A DNA stretch of 64,000 nucleotides from an uncultured Elusimicrobiales bacterium (GTDB lineage: Bacteria; Elusimicrobiota; Elusimicrobia; Elusimicrobiales; Elusimicrobiaceae), in the NCBI GenBank assembly GCA_934667625.1, contig CAKUMH010000007.1, forward strand, positions 1 through 64,000, in the 5' to 3' direction. A program made the position numbers and the translations under genes. Within the stretch, counting starts at the first letter, position 1, and every line of letters starts with the position of its first letter. A model generated the notes under the pieces. It was not told the DNA's origin and ran no database searches. It saw nothing but the letters and a program-made list of their open reading frames with translations. Below are positions 1 through 7,144 of this stretch, one piece after another.

Positions 1-31
1 TGTAGAAGATTTGGGGATATTCGCTCCACCT

Positions 32-50
32 CTCGGGCTTACGCCCGGAG
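32..50. other. imperfect hairpin at window edge, unassigned
   Basis: Bases 32-38 (CTCGGGC) can pair with 43-50 (GCCCGGAG) with one bulge. No start codon, SD or recognisable coding or RNA signature is seen in bases 1-73, which may be the tail of a feature lying left of the window. Function unknown. Confidence 0.25.
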
Positions 51-73
51 TTCTTGCGAGCGGAATGTACAGA

Positions 74-107
74 AAAGACGGGCGACCCTATCAGGTCGCC
101 CGTCTTT
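74..107. terminator. perfect 14-bp hairpin, possible terminator
   Basis: Bases 74-87 pair perfectly with 94-107 around the loop CTATCA. The arms end in short A and T runs, so it could stop transcription from either side. It lies beyond the stronger terminator of the ankyrin-like gene, and the gene it would serve on the left is outside the window. Confidence 0.5.
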
Positions 108-120
108 GTATAAAAACGGA

Positions 121-147
121 ACACCTCCGGAGGGGTACCGGAGGTGT
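121..147 (-). terminator. terminator of the ankyrin-like gene
   Basis: ACACCTCCGG (121-130) pairs with CCGGAGGTGT (138-147). On the minus strand the stem is followed by TCCGTTTTTATAC, giving the U-tract expected of an intrinsic terminator 18 nt after the stop codon at 165. Confidence 0.75.
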
Positions 148-164
148 AGGGGATGAAATTCTAC

Positions 165-842
165 TTACAGGTAAGGGGCCTGCGTGGCCAAAAAGTCAAC
201 CACCTTATCCATGCCAGCCGCGGCGTGATTATCGCGCGCAGCCTGCGCTAAGGTACGGCCGCTGGCGTCTTGGCTTTGGGCAAAGACCTCAGCCACTTCT
301 GCCTGAGCAACCTCGGCCACCAAACCGCCTTTGTCCAATTTCGCTTTTACACTTTTAATTTTATCGGCCAAATCCGTATATGAATAAGCTAAGAAGAACG
401 TGTCCGCGTGGCCGTAATTAATTTGCGTTTGCACCGGCATTTCGTTCAACTGGTTGCGCTGGTTCATCAGCAAGTGGATTTTGGCCTTATATTCCGTAGG
501 ATAAAAGTGGCGGATCAAACGCGCCAAAGCTTGAAAGGTTTCCGCGTTGCGGGCCACGTGAAAAACATTGTTGCCGTCTTTTCCGGTTTTGAGCAAAAAC
601 GCCCCATTATTGGTTTTATTCTGCATATTCAGCAGCGCCTGCACATCGCCTTTTTTAGCAGCGGCAAAAACGGGCGTATCGCCAAATTCATTTTCCTTGT
701 CCAGATCAGAGGCCGTAATGGCACGGGACACATATTTTTCCACCATATTCCAGCGGCGCTGGGACGCAACCTCCGCCCGCGGCGCGGCATAAGCGGCAGA
801 TACGATTAAAACAGCCATTAAAATAAAAAGAATCTTTTTCAT
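165..842 (-). CDS. exported ankyrin-repeat-like protein
   Basis: 225 residues. The first 19 residues are a typical Sec signal peptide (MKKILFILMAVLIVSAAYA, then AP), so the product is probably periplasmic. Ankyrin-like segments are visible near residues 52-75 (GDTPVFAAAKKGDVQALLNM), 88-108 and 195-220 (GRTLAQAARDNHAAAGMDKV), separated by diverged sequence. The family usually mediates protein-protein contacts; no partner or reaction can be assigned. The gene stands alone with its own terminator. An SD-like GGGGAGGA lies upstream of the ATG. Its upstream region carries repeats shared with two other exported-protein genes at 24.6 and 25.6 kb, which suggests common regulation. The repeat calls rest on eye matching only. 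Confidence 0.7.
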   Translation of the reverse strand: MKKILFILMAVLIVSAAYAAPRAEVASQRRWNMVEKYVSRAITASDLDKENEFGDTPVFAAAKKGDVQALLNMQNKTNNGAFLLKTGKDGNNVFHVARNAETFQALARLIRHFYPTEYKAKIHLLMNQRNQLNEMPVQTQINYGHADTFFLAYSYTDLADKIKSVKAKLDKGGLVAEVAQAEVAEVFAQSQDASGRTLAQAARDNHAAAGMDKVVDFLATQAPYL

Positions 843-864
843 ATTTCTATCCTCCCCTTACTGT

Positions 865-945
865 AGTATCGCTTTTTGGGAGAGAGTTTACGAGGGCCTT
901 TGGACCTATCTTAAAAAAAATTTGGACCTATATTTTTATAGGTCC
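865..945 (-). promoter_or_regulatory. promoter with direct repeats ATAGGTCC/GGCCC
   Basis: On the minus strand a -10-like GATACT (865-870) lies upstream of the ankyrin-like gene. Further upstream are GGCCC (894-898) and ATAGGTCC twice (902-909 and 924-931, 22 bp apart). The outer copy also forms a hairpin with 937-945. The same order of repeats occurs upstream of the genes starting at 24568 and 25529, so this is a candidate binding site for a shared regulator. Which protein binds is unknown. Confidence 0.45.
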
Positions 946-985
946 TCCCTAGGCCCTTGTATAGGTATCAAGTGCCATAGACGCA

Positions 986-1015
986 AAAACCCCGGAACAA
1001 TCGTTCCGGGGTTTT
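986..1015 (-). terminator. terminator after tRNA-Gly
   Basis: AAAACCCCGGAAC-type arms (986-998 and 1003-1015) form a perfect 13-bp stem with a 4-nt loop, only 4 nt after the encoded CCA of tRNA-Gly on the minus strand. The flanking T and A runs suit an intrinsic terminator. Confidence 0.8.
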
Positions 1016-1018
1016 AAA

Positions 1019-1092
1019 TGGAGCGGGCGAAGAGAATCGAACTCTCGTCTCAACCTTGGCAAGGTCGCGTTCTACCATTGAACCACGCCCGC
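1019..1092 (-). tRNA. tRNA-Gly (GCC anticodon), CCA encoded
   Basis: Read on the minus strand the gene begins GCGGGCG, pairs with CGCCCGC at its 3' side, and carries the D-arm TGGTTCAATGGTAGAACG, the anticodon loop CTTGCCAAG (GCC) and the T-loop GAGTTCGATTC. The discriminator is U (position 1022), as usual for glycine tRNAs, and the CCA end is encoded (1021-1019). It follows the gene ending at 1154 by about 60 nt and is closed by the hairpin at 986-1015, so the two may be co-transcribed. Confidence 0.95.
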
Positions 1093-1153
1093 ATAAATCT
1101 GCTCATCTTCAACACTAAAATTATAACAAATTTTTTCACGCAGTGCACATTTT

Positions 1154-2095
1154 TTATTTTCCAGTGCGTTTTTTCGCAGCAGAAGAGGATTTCTTTGGTG
1201 TGCTTGGTGTGGGCTTTTTACCGGCGGCCGCAACTGTTTTCCCGGCAAGCAAAATAGGCGCAATGTCCTTTAAGTACCGATTTTCCAACACCGCCACGCG
1301 CACATACGGATTTTGACGTACGGCACTTAAATACGGATTTTCCGCAATAATTTTGGCAGCCTCTTGCGGACGGTCGCGGAAGTACTTAACCGCTTTGCTA
1401 ATGAGCAAATAACTCATAAAGCGGCTGCCCGCCACTGCGCGGACCATTTTTTCGTTAGAAAGAACGCTCTGCACAGTATCGCTATTAAAAAAGTCTGCCA
1501 GCGCCGCCGAATCCTGCGTAAAAGCAAGCAGCATTTGCGGGTCTTCCAATAAAGGAGCCACATCCGGACGCGCCAAAAAAGCTTGAATCATGGTATCATT
1601 TGCCAGCAAATAACGAATCAGGTCCGGATCGTTTAAATTAGAAGAAAAATTGGTGGTCAATGCCCAGGGCGCGGCCCCAATCAATTGATAATTTTTTGGC
1701 GTAAAGGAGCGAAAATTAAAACGACTGATAATCGGCAGAGTGCTCCCCAAATTGCTCACCGTCGCGTTACGGTTTTGGCCTTCCTGCACTTCTACATATA
1801 AGGTTTCTTGGTGGGGGTTAAACTCCGTTTCCGCCACCGTAAGTCCATTTACTTGTGCCGGGTCCAACGCGGGCGTCAAATTGTCCGCCCGATTGCGTGC
1901 CGAAAGAAAAAAGATAAGCGTCAAACACACCAACCCCACCACGCCAATTCCCACTCCGGCAAGCAGTTTGTCCTGCTGTGCTTTGCCAGGGGCGACCGGC
2001 GCCACGGAAGCCGACGGCTTTTGCTCCAGCTGTTTTTTTTCGGCACGGTATTTGGCGGGATTACGCAATAATTTCATCAAGTCTTCTTTTTTCAT
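1154..2095 (-). CDS. unknown membrane-anchored protein, 313 aa
   Basis: Not recognised as a named family. A charged cytoplasmic-looking N-terminus (1-43) is followed by one hydrophobic helix at about 44-65, then a long soluble region. Residues ~145-300 are rich in helical units with an NP/DP turn (LNDPDLIRYLLAND, LEDPQMLLAFTQD, ENPYLSAVRQNPYVRVAVLE), reminiscent of short helical STI1-like repeats, but this is only a visual likeness. The C-terminus is Lys/Ser/Thr-rich. The start at 2095 is supported by a minus-strand TACAAT at 2102-2107, six bases before ATG with no SD, so the mRNA may be leaderless. It is divergent from the yjbQ gene, and tRNA-Gly lies downstream. Confidence 0.6.
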   Translation of the reverse strand: MKKEDLMKLLRNPAKYRAEKKQLEQKPSASVAPVAPGKAQQDKLLAGVGIGVVGLVCLTLIFFLSARNRADNLTPALDPAQVNGLTVAETEFNPHQETLYVEVQEGQNRNATVSNLGSTLPIISRFNFRSFTPKNYQLIGAAPWALTTNFSSNLNDPDLIRYLLANDTMIQAFLARPDVAPLLEDPQMLLAFTQDSAALADFFNSDTVQSVLSNEKMVRAVAGSRFMSYLLISKAVKYFRDRPQEAAKIIAENPYLSAVRQNPYVRVAVLENRYLKDIAPILLAGKTVAAAGKKPTPSTPKKSSSAAKKRTGK

Positions 2096-2101
2096 ATTTT
2101 T

Positions 2102-2107
2102 ATTGTA
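2102..2107 (-). promoter_or_regulatory. -10 TACAAT, leaderless-type start of the 313-aa gene
   Basis: TACAAT on the minus strand ends 6 nt before the ATG at 2095. At normal -10 to start-site spacing the transcript would begin at the ATG. No SD is present. Confidence 0.5.
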
Positions 2108-2144
2108 ACAAACGCAAACGGTTTTGCGATCCGTTTATATCAAG

Positions 2145-2150
2145 TATAAT
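2145..2150 (+). promoter_or_regulatory. -10 TATAAT, leaderless-type start of the yjbQ gene
   Basis: A perfect TATAAT ends 8 nt before ATG 2159. TTTTGC/TTGCGA near 2122-2129 could act as -35. There is no SD, so the mRNA probably begins at or next to the start codon. Confidence 0.55.
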
Positions 2151-2158
2151 TTAATTAT

Positions 2159-2575
2159 ATGAAATCTTATACGCAATATCTAACCGTTTGCACAGACAAA
2201 CGGTATCAAATCGTCAATATTACGCCACAGGTGGAAGAGGCACTGGCCAAAAGCGGCATTAAGGAAGGGTTGTGTTTGGTTAATTCTATGCATATCACCT
2301 CCAGCGTGTTTATTAACGATAATGAACGCGGCCTGCACGCAGACTTTTTGCGCTGGACGGAAAAGCTGGCCCCGTACGGAGTGGACAAATACCAACACAA
2401 TTTAACGGGCGAGGATAATGGGGACGCCCACTTAAAACGCACGCTTTTAGGGCGGGAAGTAGTGGTGGCTGTAACCGCCGGACGGCTGGATTTTGGTCCT
2501 TGGGAAACTATTTTTTATGGCGAGTTTGACGGCCAACGCAACAAACGGATTTTGATTAAAATTATTGGAGAATAA
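2159..2575 (+). CDS. YjbQ/UPF0047 family protein
   Basis: 138 residues, the usual length for this compact family. Recognisable family features are the region LVNSMHITSSVFINDNE at ~40-56 with a conserved His, HNLTGEDNGDAHLKR at ~80-94 with acidic and His residues, and the C-terminal block TAGRLDFGPWETIFYGEFDG at ~106-125. Some members can make thiamine phosphate from the alcohol and are annotated as secondary thiamine-phosphate synthase; whether this one does so in the cell is not shown by the sequence. It is probably translated from a leaderless message. The thioesterase gene follows at once, with only one base between the stop and the next ATG. Confidence 0.85.
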   Translation: MKSYTQYLTVCTDKRYQIVNITPQVEEALAKSGIKEGLCLVNSMHITSSVFINDNERGLHADFLRWTEKLAPYGVDKYQHNLTGEDNGDAHLKRTLLGREVVVAVTAGRLDFGPWETIFYGEFDGQRNKRILIKIIGE

Positions 2576-2576
2576 A

Positions 2577-2963
2577 ATGAAAAAAACTATTTTTTATCAC
2601 GATACAGACTGTGGCAACGTTGTCTACTATGCCAACTATTTAAAATACTTTGAAGAAGCCCGCACTTTGTATATGGCGGAAAAGGGTTTTTCCGTCCCAA
2701 CGCTGATTGAACGCGGCTTGTACTTTGTGGTTGCCCGGCAGGAAGTGGAATACAAATATTCCGTGCGCTACGCGGACGAAATTGACGTTTCCACAAAGGT
2801 ATTGGAAGTGTCCGACATTAGAATCGTGTTTGAAAACCTCATCACCAATCAAAACGGACGCCTATGCACCAAGGGAAAAACCACGCTGGTCTGCGTCAAT
2901 AAAAACGGAATGCCCACCCCTATGGGAGCGGACGTTAAAGCAGCCATGATGCCCGCGGCCTAA
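2577..2963 (+). CDS. YbgC/FadM-type acyl-CoA thioesterase (hot-dog fold)
   Basis: 129 residues from ATG 2577. A TTG four codons upstream is also open, but GGAG at 2567-2570 is well placed for the ATG. The N-terminus YHDTDCGNVVYYANYLKYFE carries the catalytic Asp of the 4-hydroxybenzoyl-CoA thioesterase class and the conserved YxNY motif. The family hydrolyses acyl-CoA or acyl-ACP thioesters in the cytoplasm; the substrate here cannot be told. It is co-transcribed with the YjbQ-family gene, whose stop codon is one base before this start, and the pair ends at the strong hairpin at 2980-3016. This copy is not next to tol-pal genes, where YbgC is often found. Confidence 0.85.
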   Translation: MKKTIFYHDTDCGNVVYYANYLKYFEEARTLYMAEKGFSVPTLIERGLYFVVARQEVEYKYSVRYADEIDVSTKVLEVSDIRIVFENLITNQNGRLCTKGKTTLVCVNKNGMPTPMGADVKAAMMPAA

Positions 2964-2979
2964 GCTGTGCTTTTTGTGT

Positions 2980-3016
2980 AAAAGCCCCCGTTTCCGCTTG
3001 GGAGACGGGGGCTTTT
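2980..3016. terminator. bidirectional terminator
   Basis: AAAAGCCCCCGT (2980-2991) pairs with ACGGGGGCTTTT (3005-3016). It sits between the converging thioesterase gene (stop 2963) and the coiled-coil gene of the pheST operon (stop 3039), with T-runs on both strands. Confidence 0.85.
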
Positions 3017-3038
3017 AAATGGGCAAAGCTAAAACAAC

Positions 3039-3299
3039 TCAAACAATTTTTTCTTCCTCTTCTTTAGCTTTAGCAAGTTCTTTATCCACCCGCACAGCCA
3101 AGCGGCGCAAAACGGCTTGCGTGTTCTTCTTCCATTCCTTCAAAGAACGCAATTCCGTTTCACTTGCTTTTAGTTTTTCTACCGCATCTTCCAACGAGCG
3201 AACCCGCGTTTTTAGCGCGGTGTTCTCTCCCTGCAAACCCTTTTGCCGGGAGAGAAGCTGCGTCGTTAAAAGTTCCAGCTGTTTGAGTTTTTCTTGCAT
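3039..3299 (-). CDS. small coiled-coil protein, possibly ZapB-like
   Basis: 86 residues, almost entirely heptad-patterned helix: Leu, Val and Ala recur every 3-4 residues from residue 5 to about 80, with many Lys and Glu and no Pro. No catalytic motif is present. It starts one base after the pheT stop codon, so it is the last gene of the pheST operon. A ZapA-type gene lies on the other side of pheS. A coiled-coil gene next to zapA and pheT suggests a cell-division (ZapB-like) role, but similarity among short coiled coils is weak evidence. The function is an inference from context. Confidence 0.6.
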   Translation of the reverse strand: MQEKLKQLELLTTQLLSRQKGLQGENTALKTRVRSLEDAVEKLKASETELRSLKEWKKNTQAVLRRLAVRVDKELAKAKEEEEKIV

Positions 3300-3300
3300 G

Positions 3301-5685
3301 CTATCTCAGTTCCGCACCCACCTGTTGGTGCAGCTGTTCCACAATGCGGCTAAAGGCCGCATCGGTTTCGGGGTCTTTCAGCGTGCGTTCTTTATTGGAA
3401 AAGGCCAAGCTAAAAGTAACACTCTTTTTGCCTGCCGGGAGATGCTCTCCTTGATACAAGTCAATCAGGTGATAGGACATCTCCACATCCAGCGGGGTTT
3501 TTTCAAGTGCGCTGACAATCTGCGCATAAGACACCTTTTCATCCACCACCACAGACAAGTCGCGTAAGGACGGTGGGAACACGGCCACATCGCTGGCGGG
3601 TTTAAAATCTTGCGCGGAGAAGGCCTTTTCAATAAGCTTCGTGGCAAATTCAAAGCCCCACACTTCGGGCGTCTTAATGCCAAAAGCCTTGAGTGCCAGC
3701 GGATGAAATTTGCCAAACACACCGATTCCCTTGCCATTTAACACCAGGTCCATGCAAATTTTTGGGTGCATGTATACAGGGGCTGTTTTGGAAGGCACAA
3801 AAGACAATCCCTCCACATCCGCAAGCACGGCTTGCATCAGGCCCTTTAACCAGTAAAAATCCACCGATTTTTCAGGCGTGCCGAAGAACTTTTCTTGCTC
3901 TAATGTTCCCGTCACTACGCCAGACACAGCGTACCCTTCCACCGGGAAGCCCTTTACGGATAAGAAAGTTTTGGTCGTTTCAAACAAAGCCAAGTTGTTG
4001 TTGCCAAAGCGGAAATTGCTTTCCACATTTTTAAGTAATGCAGGCAGCAACGTAGGGCGCAAATAGTCCCACCCTTGCGCCAACGCGTTTTTGATTTTAA
4101 TGCAGAATTTGGGGTCAAAACCAAAGGTTTTTAACTCTTTTTCACCCAAAAAATCAATATTTTTACACTCACAGAAGCCCGTTCCAATTAAAGCATTGGC
4201 ATATTTTTTGGTGATATCAATGCCTTTTGGATTATCGGCAAACGCCAAGCTGGCTTTTGTTTCACTGACGGGAATAATATCGTATCCCGCAAAGCGGGCG
4301 GCTTCCTCCGCCAAGTCCCACTTGTGGTTCAAATCGCGGCGATGTGTGGGAGCTTTAAACGTCCACTTGTCCCCATCGGCAGAAAATTCGGCCGCTAAGC
4401 GGGTAAAAATTTCTTTTAGGCGTTCGGCAGCAATATCCGCGCCCAAAATAGCATTGATTTCGCTGGGAGAAAACACAACCGTCGGGTTCTCGTATTTAAC
4501 AGGGTACACGTCATTAATCTCGCTCGGTGCGCCACCACAAATCTGCACAAACAGATCGCTTGCACGGCGCAGGGCCAACATAGCCCCCTCAATATCCGTT
4601 CCGCGTTCAAAGCGTTGGGAAGAATCGGACGAAATGGCAAATTTTTTAACCGTTTTGTTGATAGTCGGCGGATTGAAATAAGCGGCCTCAATAAAAATAT
4701 CCTGTGTGTCTTCTTTAATGCCGCTATCCAAACCGCCCATAATACCAGCCAAAGCTGTGGCTTTTTTCTCATCTGCAATCATCAGGCAATTGGCATTGAG
4801 CGTCAGCTCGCGTCCGCCCAACGCCGTGAATTTTTCACCCTCTTCGGCATTGCGTACGACAATTTTATTGCCTTCCACTTCACGCAAGTCAAAGGCGTGG
4901 AGCGGGTTGCCCAGTTCAAACATGACGTAATTGGTCACGTCCACCAGCGCATTCTTGGGGTTTAAGCCCATCGCGGCCAAACGTTCCTTCATCCATTCAG
5001 GCGACTCGGTATTTTTTACACCGCGGATAATCCGCCCCGCATAGCGCGGGCAGGCTTGCGGGTTTTTAATTTCCACTTCTAAAGATTTTCCCTGGCCTGC
5101 CAAGTCTTTAATAGCAGGCAATTTAACGGGTTTATTTAAAAGGGCGCCTAATTCGCGCGCCACGCCCAAGTGGGAAAGCAAGTCCGGCCGGTTGGAGGTA
5201 ATTTCCAAATCAAACAACGTATCAGCCTTGCCGTACAAAGAGGCCACGTCCGTACCCAGTTCCAGTTTGTCGTCCAGCACCAAAATACCGTGTGCGCGCG
5301 TATGCGTAAGACCCAACTCATCAGACGAACAAATCATCCCTTCGGAAGGCACCCCACGCAGCACAACAGGCTTCATAATCATTTTGCCCACGCGGGCACC
5401 CAGCAAGGCAAGCGGCACCTTTTGGCCAACGGCCACATTCGGCGCGCCGCACACCACGCGCTGGGTTTTGCCACCCCCCAAATCCAGCGTAACCAAGTGC
5501 AAATGGTCGGAATTAGGGTGATTTTCTATTTGCAAAATCTGCGCCACGCGCACGCCTTCAAAGGCCGCCCCCATGGTTTGCACAGAGGCCACTTCAATGC
5601 CAAGGTCGGTCAGCTTTTTAACCAATTCCTCGGGAGTTAAATCAATATCAATAAAATCTTTTAGCCAAGAATACAAAATTTTCAT
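3301..5685 (-). CDS. pheT: phenylalanyl-tRNA synthetase beta subunit
   Basis: 794 residues, full length for bacterial PheT. The tRNA-binding OB domain lies at ~40-150 (VRVAQILQIENHPNSDHLHL, VVCGAPNVAVGQKVPLALLG), then the B3/B4 editing domain (DVTNYVMFELGNPLHAFD at ~250), the B5 domain, the catalytic-like core, and a C-terminal ferredoxin-fold anticodon-binding domain (PSLRDLSVVVDEKVSY at ~700). With PheS it forms the alpha2-beta2 enzyme that charges tRNA-Phe and edits Tyr-tRNA. The gene starts 9 nt after the pheS stop. Confidence 0.97.
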   Translation of the reverse strand: MKILYSWLKDFIDIDLTPEELVKKLTDLGIEVASVQTMGAAFEGVRVAQILQIENHPNSDHLHLVTLDLGGGKTQRVVCGAPNVAVGQKVPLALLGARVGKMIMKPVVLRGVPSEGMICSSDELGLTHTRAHGILVLDDKLELGTDVASLYGKADTLFDLEITSNRPDLLSHLGVARELGALLNKPVKLPAIKDLAGQGKSLEVEIKNPQACPRYAGRIIRGVKNTESPEWMKERLAAMGLNPKNALVDVTNYVMFELGNPLHAFDLREVEGNKIVVRNAEEGEKFTALGGRELTLNANCLMIADEKKATALAGIMGGLDSGIKEDTQDIFIEAAYFNPPTINKTVKKFAISSDSSQRFERGTDIEGAMLALRRASDLFVQICGGAPSEINDVYPVKYENPTVVFSPSEINAILGADIAAERLKEIFTRLAAEFSADGDKWTFKAPTHRRDLNHKWDLAEEAARFAGYDIIPVSETKASLAFADNPKGIDITKKYANALIGTGFCECKNIDFLGEKELKTFGFDPKFCIKIKNALAQGWDYLRPTLLPALLKNVESNFRFGNNNLALFETTKTFLSVKGFPVEGYAVSGVVTGTLEQEKFFGTPEKSVDFYWLKGLMQAVLADVEGLSFVPSKTAPVYMHPKICMDLVLNGKGIGVFGKFHPLALKAFGIKTPEVWGFEFATKLIEKAFSAQDFKPASDVAVFPPSLRDLSVVVDEKVSYAQIVSALEKTPLDVEMSYHLIDLYQGEHLPAGKKSVTFSLAFSNKERTLKDPETDAAFSRIVEQLHQQVGAELR

Positions 5686-5694
5686 AATTCGTCC

Positions 5695-6735
5695 TTAAAA
5701 TTGTTTGAGTACGCGCAAGTCGTTTTCGTAAAAAGTGCGGATGTCTTTGATGTTGAGCATCATCATGGCCAAGCGTTCCACACCCATACCGAAAGCATAC
5801 CCGCTGAACACTTCGGGATCAATGCCGCAGTTGCGCAGCACATTGGGATGAACCACCCCCGCGCCCAGCATTTCAATCCAGCCGCTGCCCTTGCACACGT
5901 TGCAGCCCTTCCCTTGGCAGAACACGCATTTTACGTCCACTTCCACGCTCGGCTCGGTAAACGGAAAGAACGACGGGCGGAAGCGAATTTCCGCCTTGTT
6001 GCCGAAGAGTCCTTTCATAAAGGCGGTCAAGTCGCTTTTCAAGCTCGCCATGCTGACGTTTTTGTCCACATACAGCCCTTCAATTTGGTGGAACACGGGG
6101 CTGTGGGTAGCGTCCAAGCTGTCGTTTCTAAATACGCGGCCGGGGGCCATAATGCGCAGCGGCGGTTTGTGTTTTTCCATGTAGCGGCTCTGCACGTTAG
6201 AGGTATGCGTGCGCAAAACAAGCGGCATTTTCCCGTCCACAAAGAAGGTATCCTGCACGTCACGTGCCGGGTGGTGGAGCGGAATGTTGAGCAAGTCAAA
6301 ATTATGTTTTTCGTCCTCCACCCACGGGCCTTCCGCCCATTCAAACCCCAAGCGGGAGAGAATGGCGGTCATGCGGTCTTGTGCCACAGAAAGCGGGTGA
6401 CGGTGCCCCTTCGCCACGGGATAGCCGGGGAGGGTCAAATCCAAATTTACTTTATTCAATTCATCGTTAATTTGTTTGGCGGCAAAAAAATCGGTCTTTT
6501 CGTCAAAGGCGGCCGTCAGGGCGGCTTTGAGCGCGTTGCCAAGCGGTCCGGCTTGTTTCTTTTCTTCTATGGAAAAATCTTTCAGCCCCTTTAAGAGTTC
6601 TGTCAAGGCGCCTTTACGCCCAAGAGCGGCAACACGCAGCTCCTCCACGGCGGCCAAATCGGCCGCTTGGGCAATTTTTGTTTTGTATTCCTGTTCTATA
6701 GCAGAGCAGGCAGATTGAAATTCGGTAATAGTCAT
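5695..6735 (-). CDS. pheS: phenylalanyl-tRNA synthetase alpha subunit
   Basis: 346 residues. An N-terminal coiled coil (1-90) is followed by the class II core: motif 2 region (GRVFRNDSLDATHSPVFHQI at ~200) and motif 3 (GYAFGMGVERLAMMML near 315-330). A Cys-rich insert CVFCQGKGCNVCKGSGW (~270) looks like a zinc-binding element found in many bacterial PheS proteins. ATG 6735 lies 7 nt after a perfect minus-strand TATAAT and has no SD, so the operon may start as a leaderless mRNA. It is the first gene of pheS-pheT-coiled coil, divergent from zapA. Confidence 0.97.
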   Translation of the reverse strand: MTITEFQSACSAIEQEYKTKIAQAADLAAVEELRVAALGRKGALTELLKGLKDFSIEEKKQAGPLGNALKAALTAAFDEKTDFFAAKQINDELNKVNLDLTLPGYPVAKGHRHPLSVAQDRMTAILSRLGFEWAEGPWVEDEKHNFDLLNIPLHHPARDVQDTFFVDGKMPLVLRTHTSNVQSRYMEKHKPPLRIMAPGRVFRNDSLDATHSPVFHQIEGLYVDKNVSMASLKSDLTAFMKGLFGNKAEIRFRPSFFPFTEPSVEVDVKCVFCQGKGCNVCKGSGWIEMLGAGVVHPNVLRNCGIDPEVFSGYAFGMGVERLAMMMLNIKDIRTFYENDLRVLKQF

Positions 6736-6742
6736 ATATCCT

Positions 6743-6748
6743 ATTATA
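6743..6748 (-). promoter_or_regulatory. -10 TATAAT, leaderless-type start of pheS
   Basis: TATAAT on the minus strand ends 7 nt before ATG 6735; no SD lies between. The -35 region is not near consensus. Confidence 0.55.
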
Positions 6749-6841
6749 GTATTTTACGGGCTTGTATAGGGAAATTTGGCGTCATTTTTAACCCCTGCGC
6801 TAAAAAATCGCTTCTTTTTGCAAAAAAAAGGAGGAAAAAAG

Positions 6842-6847
6842 TACAAT
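6842..6847 (+). promoter_or_regulatory. -10 TACAAT, leaderless-type start of zapA
   Basis: TACAAT ends 7 nt before ATG 6855. An AGGAGG-like run (6830-6834) lies 20 nt upstream of the ATG, too far to act as its SD and upstream of the predicted transcription start. Confidence 0.5.
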
Positions 6848-6854
6848 ACTTTAT

Positions 6855-7142
6855 ATGGCCAAAGAGATTGTAGAAGTAGAAATCAAGCGGATTCCTCTGG
6901 AAATTGAAGCCGGCGAATTGGGCGCGGTGGAACTGGCCGATTTGGCCTCCACCGTAGAGCAATACATGCAGGGCTTGGACGAGATTGACACCCTCAAACA
7001 GGCACTGATCGCCGCTCTGCATTTTGCCGCACAAGCATATTTGCAACGCCAAAATGACGGCGGCAAACGCAGAGAGGAAGAATCGCGCGTGGACGATTTG
7101 ATTGTAAAATTAAAAACGGCGCTCAACACGCCGCACAAATAG
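6855..7142 (+). CDS. zapA: ZapA-like cell division protein
   Basis: 95 residues, the usual ZapA size. The N-terminus (1-35) forms the short beta-rich part with IPLEIEAGE; residues ~40-90 are a helix with VEQYMQGLDEIDTLKQALIAALHFA, matching the dimerising coiled coil of ZapA proteins. ZapA binds and cross-links FtsZ filaments at the division ring. It leads the plus-strand operon zapA-rarA-xseA-xseB-tlyA (2 nt to rarA) and is divergent from pheST, a neighbourhood seen for zapA in many bacteria. The call relies on size, pattern and context; sequence conservation in this family is low. Confidence 0.75.
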   Translation: MAKEIVEVEIKRIPLEIEAGELGAVELADLASTVEQYMQGLDEIDTLKQALIAALHFAAQAYLQRQNDGGKRREEESRVDDLIVKLKTALNTPHK

Positions 7143-7144
7143 TT

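Noticed and set aside
1..73. RNA gene or gene tail at the left edge
   Set aside because: The hairpin at 32-50 and open frames were considered for tmRNA, rRNA or a protein end, but no diagnostic sequence was found.
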